From NCBI RefSeq assembly GCF_011604685.1, contig NZ_CP050063.1, forward strand, positions 7,233,001 to 7,297,000: a stretch of DNA of 64,000 nt, read 5' to 3'. This document shows, one piece after another, positions 1 through 7,017 of the stretch. This stretch comes from Spirosoma aureum. Lineage in GTDB: Bacteria; Bacteroidota; Bacteroidia; Cytophagales; Spirosomataceae. Every line of letters starts with the position of its first letter. Position 1 is the stretch's first letter. The notes under the pieces were generated by a model, which searched no databases, was not told the origin of the DNA, and worked only from the letters and a program-made list of their open reading frames with translations. Made by a program: the position numbers and the translations under genes.

Positions 1-50
1 TCCATAAAAGTAAGGGTTTAGGAAAAATGAAGTGATCAGATCGATGTACC

Positions 51-797
51 TCAGGATACACCCAGTCCACCGTCGATGGTGAGTTCCTGACCGATAATGT
101 AACTGGGCGCATCGCAGAGCATGTAGGTTACCAGATTAGCCACTTCATCAGCGCCACCTTTGCGTTTCAGCGGAGACCACACCAGGCGATTGGCCACGTA
201 TTCGTTGCTGATGTCGCGGGTCATATCGGTATCGATAAGTCCCGGCGAAATGCAGTTCACCGTAATGCCGAACCGCCCTACTTCTTTGGCTAACGACCGG
301 GAAAATGTTACCACTGCTGCTTTCGAGGCCGAGTAAGCCGACTGGCCTGCGTTGCCTTTCTGACCCGACAATGAGGTGATGTTGATAATCCGACCCGCTT
401 TGCGGGCAATCATCATGGGTAGCAGAACCCGGCAGGTATTTGTCACGCTGCCCACGTTCGTCCGAATCACATCCCACCAGTGTTCGTCGGTAGCAAACAG
501 GAAGGGTTTTCCATCACCAACGATACCCGCATTGTTGACAATAGCGTCCAGATAGCTAACGTCCTGTCGTATACGTTTTGCTAAAGCCAGCACATCGGGC
601 AAGCTGCTCATGTCGCAGCGGTAGGCATAGGCCCCACCCGTTCCGATCTGATTAATCTCAGTGATAAGTTCGCCAGCTTTCACGTCATTGCTGAGGTAGG
701 TGAAGAGAACGGTGCAACCACGCTCAGCGAGCGCCAGGCATATAGAGCGGCCAATCCCGCGCGAGCCGCCGGTGACCAGAACAATAGATTTTTTCAT
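51..797 (-). CDS. SDR-family NAD(P)-dependent oxidoreductase, FabG-like
   Basis: A 248-residue classical short-chain dehydrogenase/reductase. The Rossmann cofactor motif TGGSRGIG is at residues 9-16, NNAG at 88-91, the catalytic serine at about 142 and the YSASK catalytic Tyr155/Lys159 pair follows. PG at 185-186 and the C-terminal IDGG segment complete the family pattern, and length is normal. Closest in style to 3-oxoacyl-ACP reductases, which reduce a beta-keto group with NADPH in the cytoplasm, but the substrate cannot be read from sequence. It may belong to a fatty-acid or aryl-polyene-type cluster lying to the left of the window. The start codon at 797 is directly before the cofactor fold, as expected. 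Confidence 0.9.
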   Translation of the reverse strand: MKKSIVLVTGGSRGIGRSICLALAERGCTVLFTYLSNDVKAGELITEINQIGTGGAYAYRCDMSSLPDVLALAKRIRQDVSYLDAIVNNAGIVGDGKPFLFATDEHWWDVIRTNVGSVTNTCRVLLPMMIARKAGRIINITSLSGQKGNAGQSAYSASKAAVVTFSRSLAKEVGRFGITVNCISPGLIDTDMTRDISNEYVANRLVWSPLKRKGGADEVANLVTYMLCDAPSYIIGQELTIDGGLGVS

Positions 798-889
798 GAA
801 ACAGAAAGGAAAAAGGATTTGGGAAAGATTAGTATTTTTATCGGTTTACAGCCCGTTTCGGGCAAGCGTAACAAGTAGTCGAAGGGGTA

Positions 890-1570
890 TTACTTAGCTG
901 CAAGCTGAAGAAGTTTCCGGCAGTTAGCGGCCTGACGTTCGGCTGGTTTGCGTCCCCAGTTCACGTCGATCGTATTGGCACGGTCCTTCTGTTTTTCGGC
1001 CAGTTCAACCGCTTTTTCAAAAAATGCAAGTGCTTCTTTCTTGCTACCGCCAAATTTCTCAGGTGTGTTATAGGACTGCTGACCCATTAAATAATATGCG
1101 CGGGGGTTTTCGGCATCCAGTTGAACGGCTTTTTCAAGATTGGCCTGTGCCTTCATGATTCCCTGCATGCCCCGCTGCATCATGTTTACTTTGATTCCGG
1201 CCAATACGATCATGGCTTTGACACAATACACTTCCGAATTGTTGGGTGAAATACGGTCGGCCTCATCGAGCAATTGTGTAGCCTGTTGACAGAGCGGATC
1301 TATTTTTTCAATGCTTGGCTCACTGAAGGCCGCTGTAACCGTGCAGAGTGCACTGTAGTAATAAGGCAACCACTTGTCTTTTTCGGCGTTGGCAACGCGG
1401 GAGAAAGCATTGGCCGTTTGTAGGTTGCCATCTACGCTTTGGGTTGTATCCATCCGGGTTATCAGCCCAGTCATGGCGGTTTTGTACTGATCGGTCGTTT
1501 GAGCCATGGCCATTGAGCCGGTAAGTAGCGTAGCGGCCATTAGCGAGCCGATGTGTTGTTTGGTTTTCAT
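890..1570 (-). CDS. Exported TPR-like protein
   Basis: A 226-residue protein that starts at the ATG at 1570, because residues 1-23 then form a signal peptide ending in an AMA-Q site. An in-frame extension further upstream has no signal character and would overlap the gap before the XRE gene. The mature part is alpha-helical, with two to three tetratricopeptide-like helical pairs, the clearest being the segment with ENPRAYYLMGQ. TPR proteins are scaffolds, and no enzyme motif is visible. Related exported proteins are common in Cytophagales and have no defined function. It lies 52 bases downstream of the XRE gene on the same strand and might be co-transcribed with it. Confidence 0.75.
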   Translation of the reverse strand: MKTKQHIGSLMAATLLTGSMAMAQTTDQYKTAMTGLITRMDTTQSVDGNLQTANAFSRVANAEKDKWLPYYYSALCTVTAAFSEPSIEKIDPLCQQATQLLDEADRISPNNSEVYCVKAMIVLAGIKVNMMQRGMQGIMKAQANLEKAVQLDAENPRAYYLMGQQSYNTPEKFGGSKKEALAFFEKAVELAEKQKDRANTIDVNWGRKPAERQAANCRKLLQLAAK

Positions 1571-1622
1571 TGGAAATTGATCGGTTATAAGTGAATAATT
1601 GACAAGAGTCGTTACTGACAGA

Positions 1623-1874
1623 TTAAGAGCTGGCGTTGGTGGTTTTCTGAACCGCCATAATGAGCAGGTCTGACAGACTAAGTGCAATCAGATCGAGCAT
1701 TGAAATCTGATATAGGCTGGCTAATTGTTCCAGCACTGTTAGCGACAATTCAGTTTTACCATTTTCTTTTTTACTGTAGGCTGCCTGGCTTATGCCCATC
1801 TGATAGGCAACGTACTCTTGTGGGTAGCCGTAGATTTCACGGAGTTTGCGGAGTTTGATGGCAATGGCGCTCAT
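1623..1874 (-). CDS. XRE-family helix-turn-helix regulator
   Basis: An 83-residue DNA-binding protein. The start is set at the ATG at 1874 (MSAIAIKLRKLRE), since this puts the first helix of the Cro/CI-type HTH immediately at the N-terminus; a longer upstream reading frame has no recognisable content. Recognition-helix region MGISQAAYSKKENGK matches the XRE pattern, followed by LSLTVLEQLASLY. There is no effector or multimerisation domain beyond the HTH apart from a short hydrophobic C-terminal helix. It probably regulates its own transcription and possibly the adjacent TPR gene; the target is unknown. Confidence 0.8.
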   Translation of the reverse strand: MSAIAIKLRKLREIYGYPQEYVAYQMGISQAAYSKKENGKTELSLTVLEQLASLYQISMLDLIALSLSDLLIMAVQKTTNASS

Positions 1875-2176
1875 GGTGTATGATTTGGTTTGTTTTTTCG
1901 TTTGAACAATACAAATGTGGGGCATCAGAGGGGGGCATTTCAACTTATTTCGACCGATGCCCACTATCTATCGACCAATGAAAAAGCCAGCTTGTCGAAT
2001 GTAATCCGGCAGTTGGGCGTCAAAACGAAATTTTTGCCGTTCCTACAGGTTTGGCATCCCGTTTCAGGCCATTTGCCGAGCAGTTGACTGAGATAGTTTT
2101 CGAAAAGAAGAGCTAACATGGCCCTGTTCTTAAGACTTTTGGGTGATTACAAGGCAAAAAATGTAGCCATGAGCCG
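1875..2176. other. Intergenic stretch upstream of XRE gene
   Basis: About 300 bases without a convincing gene. It must contain the leftward promoter for the XRE gene, but no clean TTTG-N20-TAnnTTTG match was found. The right part may be decayed sequence belonging to the serine-hydrolase remnant that follows. Confidence 0.4.
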
Positions 2177-2401
2177 GTGTTGCCCTTTTCCCCTGAATAT
2201 ATCCTACAAAATCAGTCAGAACTGAAGCAGCAACTGACCATTGAGCATTTACTGACCAATCAAAGTGGCTTGGATTGTGACATTACTAATGAGCAGGCAG
2301 CTGGCAATGAGGAGAAGATGGATTACTCGCCTGACTGGGTCAAATTCACGCTGGATTTACCAATTCAGGTAACCGGCTCATTCAGTTTGTCGATCAGGTG
2401 A
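2177..2401 (+). pseudogene. Remnant of a beta-lactamase-family serine hydrolase
   Basis: A 74-codon open segment starting at a GTG resembles an internal part of class C beta-lactamase-like serine hydrolases (COG1680 type). It contains the motif IEHLLTNQSGLDCD, which follows the catalytic SxxK in intact family members, then GNEE and the block DWVKFTLDLP. The SxxK and YxN catalytic motifs are both absent, and no other part of the roughly 350-450 residue family is found around it. What is seen is the similarity of the motif blocks. That this is a degraded gene is an inference. It could instead be a spurious frame, but the matching motif order makes that less likely. Confidence 0.55.
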
Positions 2402-2532
2402 TCTTTCTGTAGTAAGCCGGGGTAAATTATAACCGTATCGCATAGTTTATAACCACCCATTATTGTAGCGGGAAGCGGATCATTCTAGGTTTGTCTAGTC
2501 ATTCAACCTAAAGCCTTAAAGCCCGCAAAGCC

Positions 2533-3219
2533 ATGTCTCTTGCCTTATTTATCAAGCTATTCATCATTGTACACGCTACAGCGGGTACAGTCGCCCTGCT
2601 AGCCGGTCCTGTGGCTATGCTTACGAAAAAGGGTGGACCATTACACCGTCGGGCAGGCCGCTATTACACGTACAGTATGGCGGGTGTTTTTGTAACGGCG
2701 GTTGTTGTCGCTTACCTGAAAGATTTGACCTTTCTGTTTATGGTTGCCTTTTTTAGTTTTTATCTGGTCCTTTCTGGCTATCGCGCCCTTCGCTGGAAAC
2801 GTTTATCCATAGATGGCCGGGTAGTTCGATTGGATTGGGCTATCCAGATCGGAGCGGGCATTACGGCGGTTGTGCTGTTAAGCTGGGGTATCTGGCAGGT
2901 AATCAATGGTTATTATTTTGGCGCTGTTGGCATTGTGTTCGGTGGTATTGCCCTGATTCGCGTGAAGCAGACAATTGATCGTTTTCGAACCCCGCCCGAC
3001 GATAAAGCATACTGGCTTTATTCGCACATTATTGGCATGTCGGCAGGCTATATCGCTACTCTGACGGCGTTTCTGGTCGTCAATGTACATTTTTTACCGC
3101 CCATAGCCGTCTGGCTAACCCCTACTCTGGTTGGAGCCCCGCTGATTGTTCGGGTAGTTCGCCAACTCCGGACAAGAAATGAACAGAAAGTGAAACCAGT
3201 GGTTATGCAATCAATATAG
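2533..3219 (+). CDS. Integral membrane protein, DUF2306-like
   Basis: A 228-residue protein with about seven hydrophobic segments. The N-terminal helix carries the HATAGTVALLAGP block and is followed by GGPLHRRAGRYY, the conserved histidine/arginine pattern I associate with DUF2306-type membrane proteins of Bacteroidota. No biochemical function is established for that group. A charged tail (LRTRNEQKVK) ends the protein, presumably in the cytoplasm. The stop codon runs directly into a long palindromic element. The family call is moderate in confidence; the membrane location is clear. Confidence 0.7.
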   Translation: MSLALFIKLFIIVHATAGTVALLAGPVAMLTKKGGPLHRRAGRYYTYSMAGVFVTAVVVAYLKDLTFLFMVAFFSFYLVLSGYRALRWKRLSIDGRVVRLDWAIQIGAGITAVVLLSWGIWQVINGYYFGAVGIVFGGIALIRVKQTIDRFRTPPDDKAYWLYSHIIGMSAGYIATLTAFLVVNVHFLPPIAVWLTPTLVGAPLIVRVVRQLRTRNEQKVKPVVMQSI

Positions 3220-3295
3220 GCCATTCACGTCGAGCCGTGCCACGGTTTGAGGATGAGATATGGTCAACCGTGGCACGGCTCGACGTGAATGACCT
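3218..3295. repeat. Palindromic element copy 1 (GTGCCACGG family)
   Basis: Inverted repeat with 30-base arms (3218-3247 and 3266-3295, one mismatch) around an 18-base loop. The inner arm carries the core GTGCCACGGTT / AACCGTGGCAC shared with the copies at 6914, 17509, 18537 and 39241. It starts within the stop codon of the preceding gene. It may act as a transcription terminator or mRNA 3'-end stabiliser. Its core and loop are nearly the same as in copy 2. Confidence 0.85.
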
Positions 3296-3406
3296 ACAAT
3301 AATCAGTTAGTTCGGCATTATCAGCTTTAGTGTCCGACCAGCGATTTTCTGGCCATAAAACGGTCAGGGACAGCATAAAACCATTGACATAACCGACGCA
3401 GCAGTA

Positions 3407-4042
3407 TTGGAAAAGTTGCCCCTGGATTTTTATCAATCCCACGATACACTTAGGCTCGCCCAGCTTCTGCTTGGTTGCGAGCTTGTGCATGAGAACCCCG
3501 AAGGCATAACCGCAGGGGTTATCGTTGAAACAGAAGCTTACCTTACCGACGACCCGGCCTGCCATGCTTATCGACGGCAAACAACACGCAATGCGGCCAT
3601 GTTTGGTCCGGCCGGAACGTTGTATGTCTATCAGATCTACAATCACTACAATTGCATAAACGTCGTTACCGGGCCAGTGGGAGTTGGCGAAGCGGTGCTT
3701 ATTCGAGCATTAGAACCTACCGAAGGCATTGAACTGATGGGACTTCGGCGCAATGACGCGTTTAAAACGGGTTTTGAACGATACCGAAATAATACCATAG
3801 ACTCCTCAAGTGCTAACGGTCAGCGTAATCTTTGCAACGGCCCCGGAAAGCTGACAATCGCGATGGGTATTGATCGGCAGAAGCATAACTCCTACTCGCT
3901 AACAACGGGCGAACTGTTTATTCGCGGACCGGTATTTCATGATTTCGATATGGTAACAACAACCCGCATTGGCCTCACTCGCGGGGCCGATTTGCCGTAT
4001 CGGTTTTATGTAAGCGGGAATCGGTATATCAGTAAAAAGTGA
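3407..4042 (+). CDS. 3-methyladenine DNA glycosylase, AAG/MPG family
   Basis: A 211-residue base-excision-repair enzyme that removes alkylated purines such as 3-methyladenine. The hallmark VIVETEAY is at residues 38-45 with the presumed catalytic Glu43, followed by Tyr45 and His53. Further blocks are MFGPAGTLYVY (65-75), HYNCINVV and AVLIRALEP (96-104), then NGPGKL in the C-terminal half. Length matches bacterial members. The first codon is TTG at 3407; the reading frame upstream is closed by a stop at 3356 and contains no ATG or GTG, so a non-ATG start is needed. The gene stands alone between the palindromic element and a convergent transporter operon. Confidence 0.9.
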   Translation: MEKLPLDFYQSHDTLRLAQLLLGCELVHENPEGITAGVIVETEAYLTDDPACHAYRRQTTRNAAMFGPAGTLYVYQIYNHYNCINVVTGPVGVGEAVLIRALEPTEGIELMGLRRNDAFKTGFERYRNNTIDSSSANGQRNLCNGPGKLTIAMGIDRQKHNSYSLTTGELFIRGPVFHDFDMVTTTRIGLTRGADLPYRFYVSGNRYISKK

Positions 4043-4193
4043 GCTTAGCCAGCTAGCCGCAACAGGCGGTTCCAGCGATTTTTTTGCCAGAAAGATGCTG
4101 GATTGGGATCTATTGACATAAAAACCAACCTGGCGTATGGATCAGGCTATAGTTTACACTAACGGCCGATCAGTTCGTCGAAGGGATACCGCT

Positions 4194-5753
4194 TTACTTT
4201 TTATCCAGAAATTTCACCAAATCCTCAATCGACCGAATACCCAGCTGCTGAGCCTGCTCGCGACGCATCATCAGGCAATAGCTATTGTTGAAACCCAGCG
4301 GTTTTAACCAATTCAGCTGATATTTCTCACGAAACTGCTGTTGAACGAACTGATAAACAGAATCCGGCTTCATGGGCAACGATTTCAGACGCGTGGCCGA
4401 TGGTTGCAGAATAACCAGCAAACCCGTACCGGTATATTCAGGATAAAAATCAATGGCACCCGTTCGTAGGGCGTCGAAGCAGATTTGTGTTCCTCCCAGA
4501 CCCGTGCGCGTCGCAACACGAAGCCGCGTATGTCCTTCAATTAGCTGCCGGTAAATCTCAGCCAAAATGTATTGTTCCGTAAACACTTTTGATCCCATGA
4601 CGATCGTCTCTGTCCGATCTGCCGATTCAGGCATTTTATCCAAACCCGTTTGTTTCAAAAACTGACGCGCTATGGCTTCTGGTGACTGTTTTTTGTAGTC
4701 GGCCTGATAATTCAGGGCGGTCATAACCGAGTCGGTCAATTTCCCGGTCAACAGATCAAGCGTTGGACCAAGATCCGGGTAGCGATTCAGCGTAGTTTGC
4801 CGCACAACTGGAGCCGCATCGTAGGGCGGGAAAGCATGATGATTATCCTCGAGCACGAGCAGATCATAGGCTTTGATCCGTCCATCCGTCGAGTAACCGC
4901 TGATGATGTCTACCTGTTTTCGATGAATTGCTTCATACATCAGGTTCTGGTCTATCAGCCGGGGGCGCACGTTCAGGCCATATGTTTTCGTCAGACCAGG
5001 ATAGCCATCGGCCCGACCATAAAACTCATGCGCAAAACCAGCAACCAGTTTATCCTGCCGACCAGGCACCAGGTAAAACGCCGACAGGAAAGGAACCAGT
5101 ATCAGAAAAATTAGTGTTCCTACCCGCAGTTTCTCCCCTGATAATCGCTGTAATCGGGCCAACCCTGAATCAAAGCCTACCGCCAGCAGCGCGGCAGGAA
5201 TGGCACCCGCCAGCATCATATTGACGTTACTGAGGGCGATACCGCTAAAAATAAATTCGCCCAGTCCACCCGCAGCAACATAAGCAGCCAGCGTAGCTAC
5301 GCCCACGTTGATCACGGTTGCCGTACGAACGCCCGCAAAAATAACGGGCAATGCTAACGGCAATTCTACCTTCCTCAGCACCTGCTTATCGGTCATTCCT
5401 ACGCCCCGCGCTGCTTCCTTTACCGATGGATTGACTTCAATAATGCCTACATAAGTATTCCGAATAATCGGCAGAAGAGCATATAGAAACAGGGCAACCA
5501 GAGCAGGGCCAACACCGATACCCAGCAATGGAATCAGAAATCCCAGCAGGGCAACGCTTGGGATGGTCTGCAACACACCGGCTATACCTAATACACTACC
5601 TGCCAGCTTCGGCCGACGGGCAATCACAATACCCAACGGCACCCCAATGAGCAAGGCAACCAGTAGCGAGACAAAGGTTAGCCCAATATGCGTCAGGGTT
5701 TGCTCCAGCAGTTTATCGGCATGGTCACGAATAAAAGCAAAGAAGTCGGTCAT
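4194..5753 (-). CDS. Fused ABC permease / substrate-binding protein, OpuB/OpuC type, permuted binding domain
   Basis: A 519-residue protein. Residues 20-205 are an OpuCB/ProW-like permease with several membrane helices and the EAARGVGM coupling loop (113-120). Residues 210-230 are a further membrane helix, and the rest is a quaternary-amine/osmoprotectant-type binding domain (OpuAC family). The two halves of that domain are in reverse order. The block normally C-terminal (DGYPGL at 249-254, STDGRIKAYDL, FPPYDAAPVVR) comes first, at 235-371. The block normally N-terminal (MGSKVFTEQYILAE at 386-399, GLGGT, DFYPEYTGTG, LGFNNSY) comes last, at 382-519. It works with the ATPase just upstream. Substrate may be glycine betaine, choline, carnitine or ergothioneine; not decided by sequence. 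Confidence 0.9.
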   Translation of the reverse strand: MTDFFAFIRDHADKLLEQTLTHIGLTFVSLLVALLIGVPLGIVIARRPKLAGSVLGIAGVLQTIPSVALLGFLIPLLGIGVGPALVALFLYALLPIIRNTYVGIIEVNPSVKEAARGVGMTDKQVLRKVELPLALPVIFAGVRTATVINVGVATLAAYVAAGGLGEFIFSGIALSNVNMMLAGAIPAALLAVGFDSGLARLQRLSGEKLRVGTLIFLILVPFLSAFYLVPGRQDKLVAGFAHEFYGRADGYPGLTKTYGLNVRPRLIDQNLMYEAIHRKQVDIISGYSTDGRIKAYDLLVLEDNHHAFPPYDAAPVVRQTTLNRYPDLGPTLDLLTGKLTDSVMTALNYQADYKKQSPEAIARQFLKQTGLDKMPESADRTETIVMGSKVFTEQYILAEIYRQLIEGHTRLRVATRTGLGGTQICFDALRTGAIDFYPEYTGTGLLVILQPSATRLKSLPMKPDSVYQFVQQQFREKYQLNWLKPLGFNNSYCLMMRREQAQQLGIRSIEDLVKFLDKK

Positions 5754-5800
5754 TAGTTGGCACCGGATTGGCGTTCCAGCCTGATAAAAGCAGGCTTCGT

Positions 5801-6514
5801 CTATATTTCCATAAAATCACGGACGAAATCAGTAGCCGGATGGTTCAGCAATTCACCGGGCGTTCCAAGTTGTACAATGCGCCCTTTATCCATGAGCGCA
5901 ATGCGATCGGCCAGTTCGAGGGCTTCACGTACGTCGTGCGTAACCAAAACGACAGTGGTTTCCTGTAACTCATTCAGCCCAAATAGCTCGCGCCGAACGT
6001 GCTTTCGTGTAAAGGGGTCCAATGCGCCAAATGGCTCATCCATCAGCACGACGGGTGGGCGGGCGGCCAGAGCCCGCGCTAAACCGACACGCTGTCGCTG
6101 TCCGCCACTTAATTCAGCCGGATACCGGGTCAACAAGGATGCGGGCAATTGAAGTTTGTCGATCAGTTCGCGTACTCGCTGCTGCGTTGCAGCCAGATTC
6201 CAGCCGAGCAGTTTAGGCACCGTAGCAATGGCCTCGGCAACGGTGTAATGCGGAAACAGGCCACCGTCCTGAATGACATAACCAATGCGTCGACGGAGTT
6301 CAGGGCCGGGTTGTTGCCGCACATCCACGCCATCGACACTGATCGAGCCCTTTGTGGGTTCGATCAGTCGGTTAATCATTTTTAGGGTAGTCGTTTTCCC
6401 GCAACCACTTGTACCCAGTAAAATCAGATTTTCGCCCCGTCCAATGGATAGTGATACATCATTAACCGCCGGATGTGATCCAAACTGTTTCGTCAGATTT
6501 TTTATATCGATCAT
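5801..6514 (-). CDS. ABC transporter ATP-binding protein, OpuBA/OpuCA type
   Basis: A 237-residue ATPase powering the fused permease/binding protein encoded 47 bases downstream. Walker A GTSGCGKTT is at 34-42, the Q-loop Gln at 82, signature LSGGQ at 135-139, Walker B VVLMDE at 155-160 and the switch His at 193. The segment RRIGYVIQDGGLFPHYTV is typical of the quaternary-amine uptake subfamily. It lacks the C-terminal CBS domains found in many OpuCA proteins, so ionic-strength gating by CBS is unlikely. Its start codon overlaps the stop of the DUF427 gene by four bases (ATGA), indicating translational coupling. Confidence 0.93.
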   Translation of the reverse strand: MIDIKNLTKQFGSHPAVNDVSLSIGRGENLILLGTSGCGKTTTLKMINRLIEPTKGSISVDGVDVRQQPGPELRRRIGYVIQDGGLFPHYTVAEAIATVPKLLGWNLAATQQRVRELIDKLQLPASLLTRYPAELSGGQRQRVGLARALAARPPVVLMDEPFGALDPFTRKHVRRELFGLNELQETTVVLVTHDVREALELADRIALMDKGRIVQLGTPGELLNHPATDFVRDFMEI

Positions 6515-6792
6515 TCAACCACCCGAACGCCTTTCCAGAATGCCACCCGGTCTTTAATCTGGCTGGCGGCCGGTTTCGGATCGGGGTAATACCAAACCGC
6601 ATCCGTATTGTTTTTACCGTCTACAGTCAGCGAATAATAGGACGCCAGCCCTTTCCAGGGACAGGTGGTGTGCGTTGAACTATCCAGCAAAAAGTCAGTA
6701 TTGACCGAACCTTTCGGGAAGTAATGATTATTTTCAACAACGACCGTATCGTCGCTTTCAGCAATGATTTTATCGTTCCAGATTGCTTTCAT
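6511..6792 (-). CDS. DUF427 domain protein
   Basis: A 93-residue soluble protein of the DUF427 family. Visible family features are an N-terminal MKAIWNDKIIAESDDT strand pair, the block HYFPKGSV, TTCPWKGLASYYSL with its conserved Cys-Pro-Trp-Lys-Gly, and DAVWYYPDPKPAA. The fold is known to be a compact beta-barrel, but no reaction is established. It is the first gene of the transporter operon and its stop overlaps the ATPase start by four bases. The context suggests a role linked to the transported small molecule, which is inference only. Confidence 0.88.
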   Translation of the reverse strand: MKAIWNDKIIAESDDTVVVENNHYFPKGSVNTDFLLDSSTHTTCPWKGLASYYSLTVDGKNNTDAVWYYPDPKPAASQIKDRVAFWKGVRVVE

Positions 6793-6913
6793 TCGTGGTG
6801 AAGTTATAGCGTTGAATCCTTCAGGGTTATTACCAAAACCGTGTCATGCATTTCGGCAACAACCCTGTTCCTGGGCATTTACTGCCCGTACTTTTCTATA
6901 AACTAGATAATTC

Positions 6914-6990
6914 AGGCCTTTCGCTTCGAGCCGTGCCACGGTTTGAGGATGAGATATGGCAACCGTGGCACGGCTCGAAGCGAAAGGCCT
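6914..6990. repeat. Palindromic element copy 2 (GTGCCACGG family)
   Basis: Perfect 30-base inverted repeat (6914-6943 and 6961-6990) with a 17-base loop. The loop and core are nearly identical to copy 1, but the outer arms differ (CTTTCGCTT instead of CATTCACGT) and still pair exactly. It lies 28 bases beyond the stop codon of the CocE-type hydrolase gene. Confidence 0.88.
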
Positions 6991-7017
6991 ATAACCGTAA
7001 CACCCAACGATTTGTGT

